Of a stretch of DNA of 11,878 bases, positions 6,096 through 11,878 are shown one piece after another. The DNA lies in contig PXDE01000057.1 of NCBI GenBank assembly GCA_003566475.1, positions 1 to 11,878 on the forward strand, read 5' to 3'. The notes under the pieces are model-generated. The model was not told the origin of the DNA. It did not search any database and worked only from the letters and a program-made list of their open reading frames with translations. The DNA comes from PVC group bacterium. Its GTDB lineage: Bacteria > Verrucomicrobiota > Kiritimatiellia > SS1-B-03-39 > PXDE01. Numbering within the stretch: the first letter of the stretch is position 1; every line of letters begins with the position of its first letter. Both the position numbers and the translations under genes were made by a program.

Positions 6096-7688
6096 ATGAA
6101 ACCGGTAGCCATCTACGACACCACCCTGCGCGACGGGGCCCAGGGCGAGGGCATCTCGTTCTCGGCCGCGGGCAAGCTGCGCATCGCCGAGGCCCTCGAC
6201 GCCTTCGGAGTGGACTACATCGAAGGCGGCTATGCCGCGTCCAACCCCAAGGACATGGCGTTCTTCCGCGAGGCGAAGAAGCTGAAGCTGGGCCACGCCA
6301 AGCTCGCCGCGTTCGGGAGCACCCGGCGCTCCGGCGTTCCGGTGGGCGAGGATCCGGGCGTGGCCGCCATGCTCGAGGCCGACACCCCCGCCTGCACCTT
6401 CTTCGGCAAGAGCTGGCTGCTCCATGTGAGGGACGTCCTGCGCACCACCGCCGAGGAGAACCTGGCCATGATCGCCGACACCGTGCGGGCGCTGAAGGGA
6501 CAGGGCCGCGAGGTGGTCTACGACGCCGAGCACTTCTTCGACGGCTACAAGGACAACCCCGAGTACGCGCTCTCCACCCTCCAGGCGGCGGCCGGCGCGG
6601 GGGCCGATGTGGTGGTGCTCTGCGACACCAATGGGGGCACCCTGCCCTGGGAGGTCGGCGACATCACCGAGACCGTGATCCGCGCCCTCGGCTGCCCGGT
6701 GGGCATCCACACCCACAACGACTCCGAATGCGGGGTGGCCAACTCGATCGAGGCCATCCGGCGGGGGGCCCAGCATGTCCAGGGCACCATCAACGGCTTC
6801 GGCGAGCGCTGCGGCAACGCCAACCTGTGCTCGATCATCCCCAACCTCATCCTCAAGATGGGCCGGGCCACGGCCATCGGCGACCGGCTGCCCCGGCTGC
6901 GCGACCTCTCGCGCTTCGTGCACGAGCTGGCCAATCAGCGGCCCAATCCCAAGGAGCCCTTCACCGGCGAGAGCGCGTTCGCCCACAAGGCGGGCATGCA
7001 CGTGGACGGGGTCAACAAGAACCCGCGGTCCTTCGAGCACATCGAGCCCACGGCCGTGGGCAACCAGCGGCGGGTGCTCATCTCCGAGCTGTCCGGGACC
7101 AGCAACGTGTTCCTGAAGGCGGTCGAGATGGGCCTCCAGGTGGAGAAGAAGTCGCCCGAGGTGAAGGAGATTCTCAAGGAGCTCGAGAAGCTCGAGCGCC
7201 AGGGCTACGAATTCGAGGCGGCCGAGGCCTCGTTCCGGATGCTCATCCAGAAGGTGCTCAAGGCCCACCGCCCCTTTTTCGACCTGCTCGGCTACCGGGT
7301 GATCGTGGAGAAGCGCGGGCCCCAGGAGCCCATCGTCTCCGAGGCCACCATCAAGGTCGCCGTCCAGGGCCAGGCGTACCACACCGTGGGCGAGGGCGAC
7401 GGTCCGGTGGACGCGCTCAACGCCGCCCTGCGGGCCGCCCTGACCCGCCCCTATCCCGCCATTGCCGAGGTGAAGCTCACCGACTACCGTGTGCGGATCC
7501 TGGATCCGGAGGAGGCCACGGCCGCCCAGACCCGGGTGCTCATCGAGAGCACCGACGGGCACGAGACCTGGGGCACGGTGGGGGTGTCCGGCAACCTGAT
7601 CGAGGCCTCGTGGGAGGCCCTGGTCGATTCGGTGGAGTACAAGCTGTTCCTGGACGAGCGGCGCAAGGGGAAGCACGCCCATGGCTGA
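6096..7688 (+). CDS. cimA: (R)-citramalate synthase
   Basis: Condenses pyruvate with acetyl-CoA to citramalate, the first step of the threonine-independent route to 2-oxobutyrate and isoleucine. The 530-residue length suits the CimA (long LeuA-like) group. The TIM-barrel catalytic domain begins DTTLRDGAQGEG (R12, D13, Q16) and has the metal-binding HTHND motif (H205, H207) and the GTINGFGERCGNAN loop. A family-typical linker, LEKLERQGYEFEAAEASF, leads to the C-terminal LeuA-type dimer domain (about residues 390-520), which usually gives isoleucine feedback control. A clear Shine-Dalgarno sequence, GAGGAG (6083-6088), stands seven bases before ATG 6096. It is 19 bases after the ApgM-like gene, and its last 8 bases overlap valS. 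2-Isopropylmalate or homocitrate synthase are the alternatives, but domain length and the AEHFFDGYKDN motif favour CimA. Confidence 0.94.
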   Translation: MKPVAIYDTTLRDGAQGEGISFSAAGKLRIAEALDAFGVDYIEGGYAASNPKDMAFFREAKKLKLGHAKLAAFGSTRRSGVPVGEDPGVAAMLEADTPACTFFGKSWLLHVRDVLRTTAEENLAMIADTVRALKGQGREVVYDAEHFFDGYKDNPEYALSTLQAAAGAGADVVVLCDTNGGTLPWEVGDITETVIRALGCPVGIHTHNDSECGVANSIEAIRRGAQHVQGTINGFGERCGNANLCSIIPNLILKMGRATAIGDRLPRLRDLSRFVHELANQRPNPKEPFTGESAFAHKAGMHVDGVNKNPRSFEHIEPTAVGNQRRVLISELSGTSNVFLKAVEMGLQVEKKSPEVKEILKELEKLERQGYEFEAAEASFRMLIQKVLKAHRPFFDLLGYRVIVEKRGPQEPIVSEATIKVAVQGQAYHTVGEGDGPVDALNAALRAALTRPYPAIAEVKLTDYRVRILDPEEATAAQTRVLIESTDGHETWGTVGVSGNLIEASWEALVDSVEYKLFLDERRKGKHAHG

Positions 7689-10365
7689 GCTGAGCAAGAC
7701 CTACGACCCCAAGCCGGTGGAGAGCCGGTGGTACGCCACCTGGCGGGAGCGCGGCGATTTCCGGGCCCGACCGGAGTCCGGCCGGCCGCCCTATACCATC
7801 GTCATCCCGCCCCCCAACGTCACCGGCATCCTCCACATGGGGCATGCCCTCAACAACACCATCCAGGACGTGCTCGTCCGGTGGAAGCGCATGCAGGGGT
7901 TCGACGCGGTGTGGATCCCCGGCACCGACCACGCCTCCATCGCCACCGAGCAGAAGGTGGTGGCCGCCCTGGAGCAGCAGGGGGTGGCCAAGCGCTCCCT
8001 CTCCCGCGAGACCTTCCTCGGGCACGCCTGGGCCTGGAAGGAGAAGTACGGGGGCATCATCATCGGCCAGCTCGAGCGCATGGGCTGCTCGTGCGACTGG
8101 GAGCGCGAGCGGTTCACCATGGACCCCGGCTATTCCCGGGCCGTGCTCGAGGCCTTCGTGCGCCTCTACCACAAGGGCCTCATCCACCGCGGCCACCGCC
8201 TGGTCAACTGGTGCCCGGTCTCGCGCTCGGCCATCAGCGACGAGGAGGTCGTCCACCGCGAGGTCCGGGGCAAGCTCTGGCACTTCCGCTATCCGCGCAC
8301 CGACGGCATGGGCTCCGTGGTGGTGGCCACCACCCGGCCCGAGACCATGCTGGGCGACACCGCAGTCGCGGTGAACCCCAAGGATTCCCGCTACCAGGAT
8401 CTTATCGGCAAGACGGTGAAGCTGCCCCTGGCCGGCCGCGAGATCCCGGTCATCGCCGACGAGTTCGTCGATCCCGCGTTCGGCACCGGCTGCGTCAAGG
8501 TCACCCCCGCCCACGATCCCAACGACTTCGCCATGGGCGAGCGCCACGGCCTCGTGTTCATCAACATCATGAACGACGACGCCTCGCTCAACGACCGGGT
8601 GCCCGAGGCCTACCGCGGGCTCTCCCGCGAGGCGGCCCGGAAGCGGGTCGTGGCCGATCTCGAGGCCCTGGGCCTGATGGAGAGGATCGAGGACTACATC
8701 AACCAGGTCGGCTACTCGCAGCGCGGCGACGTGCCCATCGAGTTCTACATGTCCGAGCAGTGGTTCATGCGCATGGACGAGCTGGCCCGGCCCGCCCGCG
8801 AGGCCGTGCTCGACGGCCGCATCCGCATCCATCCCGCGCACTGGGTCAAGACCTACCTGCACTGGCTCGACAACATCCAGGAGTGGTGCATCAGCCGCCA
8901 GCTCTGGTGGGGCCATCGCATCCCCGTCTGGTACCGCAAGGGGGCCGACCGCAGCGATCCTGAGGCCCGCCATGTCTCCGTCGAGGGCCCGCCCGACCCC
9001 GAGCACTGGGAACAGGACGAGGATGTGCTCGACACCTGGGCCAGCTCCTGGCTCTGGCCCTTCGCCGTCCACACTTGGCCCGAGGATTCGGAGGCGCTGC
9101 GCCGCTACTACCCGACCGATGTCCTCGCCACCGGTCCGGACATCCTTTTCTTCTGGGTGGCCCGCATGGTCATGGCCGGCCTCGAGTTCATGGGCGACAT
9201 CCCCTTCACCGATGTCTGCCTCCACGGCATCGTGCGCGACGACGACGGCCGCAAGATGAGCAAGAGCCTGGGCAACTCCCTCGACCCCCTCGAGATCATC
9301 GAGACCTACAGCGCCGACGCCCTGCGGTTCAGCCTGATGATGCTCACCGCGCCGGGCCAGGACGTGCAGGTCGCCCCCCAGAAGTTCGAGCTGGGCCGCA
9401 ACTTCGCCACCAAGATCTGGAACGCGGCCCGGTTCATCCAGATGCAGAACGAGGGCCTGGCCGAGGCCGGCGACGCCTGGCGCGCGCCCGACTGGACCGC
9501 CGCCGATCTCTCCCGCGAGGACCGGTGGCTGCTGGGCCGGCTCCAGACCGCCGCCGCCGCCGCCACCCGGGGGCTGGAGGAGTTCCGGTTCGACGCCGCC
9601 GCCTCGGCCATCTACGAGTTCGTGTGGCGGCACTACTGCGACTGGTACGTCGAGGCGGCCAAGACCGCGCTCAACGCGGGCGACCCCGTCCGCCGGACCA
9701 CCACCCTCAAGGTGCTCCACTACGGCCTGGCCTCCGCCCTCCGGCTGCTCCATCCCTTCATGCCCTTCCTCACCGAGGAGCTGTGGCACGGCATGGGCTA
9801 TGCGGCCTGGACCGACACCATCCAGTTCGCCCCCTGGCCCGATCCCGCCGCCGAGGCCACCGCCGGGGGCTGGACCCGGGACGAGGCGGTCGAGACCGCC
9901 GTCGAGGCCCGGCACGAGCTGGTCCGGCTCGCCCGCAACCTCAAGGCCGAATACGGCATCCCCACCGCCCGCAGGGCCCGCTTCGTAGTGAAGCCCCACG
10001 ATCCGGCGGCCGAGGCCGCCTACCGCGAGGACGCGGACGTCATCGCCTCGCTGCTTCGGGCCGAGAACCTCGACGTCGATCCCGACCATGTTCCCGCCGG
10101 GGCCACGCCGTCCGCGCTGGGCCCCGACGCCACCGTCTATATGCCGCTGGCCGGGGTGATCGACGTCGAGGCCGAGCGGACCCGGCAGCGGGCCAAGCTT
10201 GAGGAGCTCGACGCCAACCTCAAGCGGGCCAACCACAAGCTGCTCGACCGCACCTTCCTCGACAAGGCCCCGGAGAAGGTGGTGGCCCAGTTCCAGGCCC
10301 GCCGCGACGAGCTCGCCGACCAGCGGGCCAAGCTCGCCAGGCTCGTGGCCGCGCTGGAGGGGTAG
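7681..10365 (+). CDS. valS: valyl-tRNA synthetase
   Basis: A class Ia aminoacyl-tRNA synthetase (894 residues) that charges tRNA-Val in the cytosol. The catalytic Rossmann fold carries PPPNVTGILHMGH (HIGH motif H52-M-G-H55) and KMSKS at 525-529. The inserted CP1 editing domain shows TTRPETMLGDTAVAV and the HDPNDFAMGERHGL block, used to hydrolyse Thr-tRNA-Val. The anticodon-binding helical domain follows KMSKS, and a C-terminal coiled-coil arm (about residues 825-894, LEELDANLKRANHKLLD to the end) is complete. The start ATG overlaps the cimA stop in ATGGCTGA, and AAGGGGA (7665-7671) lies nine bases upstream within cimA, pointing to translational coupling. No T-box-like leader is possible at this internal position, so regulation probably comes from the operon. 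The length is normal and no key motif is missing. Confidence 0.98.
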   Translation: MAELSKTYDPKPVESRWYATWRERGDFRARPESGRPPYTIVIPPPNVTGILHMGHALNNTIQDVLVRWKRMQGFDAVWIPGTDHASIATEQKVVAALEQQGVAKRSLSRETFLGHAWAWKEKYGGIIIGQLERMGCSCDWERERFTMDPGYSRAVLEAFVRLYHKGLIHRGHRLVNWCPVSRSAISDEEVVHREVRGKLWHFRYPRTDGMGSVVVATTRPETMLGDTAVAVNPKDSRYQDLIGKTVKLPLAGREIPVIADEFVDPAFGTGCVKVTPAHDPNDFAMGERHGLVFINIMNDDASLNDRVPEAYRGLSREAARKRVVADLEALGLMERIEDYINQVGYSQRGDVPIEFYMSEQWFMRMDELARPAREAVLDGRIRIHPAHWVKTYLHWLDNIQEWCISRQLWWGHRIPVWYRKGADRSDPEARHVSVEGPPDPEHWEQDEDVLDTWASSWLWPFAVHTWPEDSEALRRYYPTDVLATGPDILFFWVARMVMAGLEFMGDIPFTDVCLHGIVRDDDGRKMSKSLGNSLDPLEIIETYSADALRFSLMMLTAPGQDVQVAPQKFELGRNFATKIWNAARFIQMQNEGLAEAGDAWRAPDWTAADLSREDRWLLGRLQTAAAAATRGLEEFRFDAAASAIYEFVWRHYCDWYVEAAKTALNAGDPVRRTTTLKVLHYGLASALRLLHPFMPFLTEELWHGMGYAAWTDTIQFAPWPDPAAEATAGGWTRDEAVETAVEARHELVRLARNLKAEYGIPTARRARFVVKPHDPAAEAAYREDADVIASLLRAENLDVDPDHVPAGATPSALGPDATVYMPLAGVIDVEAERTRQRAKLEELDANLKRANHKLLDRTFLDKAPEKVVAQFQARRDELADQRAKLARLVAALEG

Positions 10366-10408
10366 GCCCCCCACGGAGCCCGTAGCCGAACTCCTTGGAA
10401 TTGGCAGC

Positions 10409-10431
10409 AATGTCCACTTTCGCTGGACATT
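10409..10431. promoter_or_regulatory. perfect inverted repeat, probable operator of the abiE pair
   Basis: AATGTCCA (10409-10416) and TGGACATT (10424-10431) are exact reverse complements separated by seven bases (CTTTCGC). The palindrome lies in the 93-base gap after valS, 27 bases before the antitoxin ATG. A weak -10-like TTTATT (10440-10445) follows it, so the repeat would cover the -35 region of that promoter. AbiEi antitoxins are known to repress their own operons by binding inverted repeats at the promoter, which makes an operator the best reading. No T-tract follows, so it is not a convincing terminator for valS. Confidence 0.55.
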
Positions 10432-10458
10432 CTGCGCAGTTTATTGCACGTTGCCGCC

Positions 10459-11109
10459 ATGATCACCGCCATGGACATCCGCGAACGGGCTCCAGGGGAC
10501 GTGCTGGACTATCAGCAACTGGTGTCGTATCTGCGGGACTACGCCAAGCCGAGGGACCGGATCGGGCTGCTGATGGATCAGGGGGACCTGATCCGGGTGC
10601 GGAAGGGGCTCTATGTTCTGGGCGACCGGTATCGGCGGCGTCCGCTCCACAAGGGGCACCTGGCCAATCTCATCTACGGGCCCTCCTACGTGAGCCTGGA
10701 CTACGCGCTGAGCCACTACGGACTGATCCCGGAACGGGTGGAGGAGGTGACGTCGGTCACCCTGGGCCGGCGCCGCAGGTTCGAGACGCCCCTTGGCGTG
10801 TTCTCCTATCGACCGCTCCCCCTAGCCCGTTACGCGCCCGGCGTGACCCTCCTCGGCGAGGGCGACGTCCATTACCTGATCGCCACGGCCGAGAAGGCTC
10901 TGGTGGACAAGGTCTGGGCGGACAAGCGGTTGGGGCCCGCCAGCCTGAAGGAGGTCGAGGCCTATCTAGAGGAGGATCTTCGGCTGGACGAGGACCGGGT
11001 GGCCGACCTGGATCTGGAGCGGCTGGACGCCATTCGCGAGGCTTTCGCCTCGCGCAAGATCGACCTGCTGACGCGGACCCTGGCCCGGCTAAAGGGGCAC
11101 GCGGGATGA
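10459..11109 (+). CDS. AbiEi-family antitoxin / transcriptional repressor
   Basis: Predicted antitoxin of a type IV AbiE toxin-antitoxin system, 216 residues from ATG 10459 (ATG 10471 or TTG 10444 are alternative starts; none has a Shine-Dalgarno sequence). Residues from about 10 to 60 look like a winged helix-turn-helix (LVSYLRDYAKPRDRIGLLMDQG... RVRKGLYVLG). The family hallmark SYVSLDYALSHYGLIPERV follows at about residues 75-95. The later LIATAEKALVDKVW segment is also typical of AbiEi C-terminal domains. In characterised systems AbiEi autorepresses the operon and counters the AbiEii toxin without stable complex formation. The stop codon overlaps the next start as ATGA, so the two genes are translationally coupled. 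Codons ending in A or T are more frequent than in hom-cimA-valS, a hint of horizontal acquisition, judged by eye only. Confidence 0.87.
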   Translation: MITAMDIRERAPGDVLDYQQLVSYLRDYAKPRDRIGLLMDQGDLIRVRKGLYVLGDRYRRRPLHKGHLANLIYGPSYVSLDYALSHYGLIPERVEEVTSVTLGRRRRFETPLGVFSYRPLPLARYAPGVTLLGEGDVHYLIATAEKALVDKVWADKRLGPASLKEVEAYLEEDLRLDEDRVADLDLERLDAIREAFASRKIDLLTRTLARLKGHAG

Positions 11110-11878
11110 ATTCGGCGATCCGGCAGATGCTCCAGCGCTATCCTCGCCGCACCCGTGACGACGAGGTCGGCGCGCTGCGCGAGATCCTTCAGCAGATCGC
11201 CCTCCTGGGCCTTTGGCGAAGCAAGTTCTTCGAGCACGCGGCCTTCTATGGTGGCACCGCCCTGCGGTTGCTCCACGGCCTGGACCGGTATTCGGAGGAT
11301 CTCGACTTCTCGCTGCTCCGCCCCGCCGAGAGCTTCTCCCTGCATGGGTACGGAGAGGCCCTGGTCCGGGAGCTGGCCGGGTTCGGGTTCGACGTGTCGT
11401 TCGGACCGGTCCGACGCAATCCGCGTTCGGCCATCGAGTCGGCCTTTCTCAAGGCCAACACGCTGCGGCAGATGATCGTGATCCGAAGCGGTTCGGATTC
11501 GGCGGGATCCTTCCATCCCGACGAGACCTTGAAGATCCGACTCGAAGTGGATACCGATCCTCCGGGGGGCTTCGAGACCGAAAGCCGGGCGGTGCTCCTC
11601 CCGGTGCCGTTCTCGGTGCGGGCCTACAGCCTGCCCGATCTCTTCGCCGGCAAGGTGCACGCCCTGTTGTGCCGGAAGTGGAAGTCACGGGTGAAGGGGC
11701 GCGACTGGTACGACCTGGCCTGGTACGCAGGACATCACCCGACCCTGCGGCTCAGCCATCTCGAGTCACGGATGCGGAGTTCCGGCGACTGGACCGGGAC
11801 GGATCCGCTCACCCGGGCTGAACTGCTTGCCCTGATTCGGGCCACCATCGGCCGGGTGAACCTGGACCAGGCCCGCGA
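11106..11878 (+). CDS. AbiEii-type nucleotidyltransferase toxin, 3'-truncated by window
   Basis: The frame starts at ATG 11106, overlapping the antitoxin stop (ATGA), and stays open to the last base; 257 residues are visible. AAAGGGG (11091-11097) lies eight bases upstream as a Shine-Dalgarno sequence. The DNA-polymerase-beta-like nucleotidyltransferase core is clear: FYGGTALRLLHGLDRYSEDLDFSL, with G49-G50-T and the metal-binding pair D65-D67. The downstream conserved motifs of the family are also present: FAGKVHALLCRKW (K183) and KGRDWYDLAWY (K197-D203). Related toxins transfer nucleotides to RNA, including tRNA in MenT homologues, and cause growth arrest or abortive infection on phage attack. 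All active-site residues expected in this part are intact, so the toxin is probably functional if the missing end is normal. Its exact target is unknown. Confidence 0.9.
   Translation, partial: MNSAIRQMLQRYPRRTRDDEVGALREILQQIALLGLWRSKFFEHAAFYGGTALRLLHGLDRYSEDLDFSLLRPAESFSLHGYGEALVRELAGFGFDVSFGPVRRNPRSAIESAFLKANTLRQMIVIRSGSDSAGSFHPDETLKIRLEVDTDPPGGFETESRAVLLPVPFSVRAYSLPDLFAGKVHALLCRKWKSRVKGRDWYDLAWYAGHHPTLRLSHLESRMRSSGDWTGTDPLTRAELLALIRATIGRVNLDQAR

Noticed and set aside
5616..7697. 693-codon minus-strand open frame opposite cimA and the end of the ApgM-like gene
   Set aside because: Same antisense artefact of high GC at third codon positions; cimA on the plus strand has full motif support.
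7540..10410. 956-codon open frame on the minus strand opposite valS
   Set aside because: A GC-rich antisense shadow: the protein is low-complexity (Gly/Val/His/Leu-rich), has no domain, and the plus strand encodes an unmistakable valyl-tRNA synthetase.
11213..11821. 202-codon plus-strand frame within the toxin gene
   Set aside because: Out-of-frame shadow; the frame from 11106 carries the GGT...SEDLDF and KGRDWYDL motifs.

Overview
The window is a very GC-rich stretch of bacterial chromosome in which every supported gene lies on the plus strand. The lineage cannot be fixed from sequence alone. A PA14-domain protein fused to helical repeats, an intergenic mosaic of short degenerate tandem repeats (GCGAATG decamers, TTCGACA heptamers, CATC runs) and the form of the valyl-tRNA synthetase would fit a member of the PVC superphylum such as a Kiritimatiellota/Lentisphaerota-like organism. 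This is an inference of low to moderate confidence.

Layout. (1) 1-1173: 3' part of a PA14-domain protein cut by the window edge. (2) 1278-2957: a CPA2-type cation:proton antiporter with an unrecognised cytosolic tail. (3) 3020-3162: what looks like a complete amino-acid attenuator, made of a candidate promoter, a 15-residue leader peptide with three Thr, two Ile and one Val in eight residues, and a perfect-stem intrinsic terminator ending 28 bases before the next gene. (4) 3191-4495: homoserine dehydrogenase (hom). (5) 4496-4897: 402 bases without a credible gene, filled with several unrelated families of short tandem repeats. (6) 4898-6076: a protein of the ApgM (archaeal-type phosphoglycerate mutase) family in the position where a homoserine kinase might be expected, but apparently missing most active-site residues. 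(7) 6096-7688: citramalate synthase (cimA), overlapped by 8 bases by (8) 7681-10365: valyl-tRNA synthetase (valS). (9) 10409-11878: an AbiE-type toxin-antitoxin/abortive-infection pair, with a palindrome just upstream and the toxin gene cut by the window end.

How the parts fit. The core 3.0-10.4 kb is an aspartate-family and branched-chain amino-acid block. Hom makes homoserine for threonine and methionine, CimA gives a threonine-independent route to 2-oxobutyrate and isoleucine, and ValS charges tRNA-Val. The leader codons (Thr, Ile, Val) match these products, so one attenuator could tune hom, and possibly the later genes if transcription crosses the repeat-filled gap. The AbiE module is functionally unrelated and looks like a defence cassette placed after valS.

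The points most worth a second look are the thrL-like leader/attenuator, the ApgM-family protein with an eroded active site beside hom, and the palindrome in front of the abiE pair.
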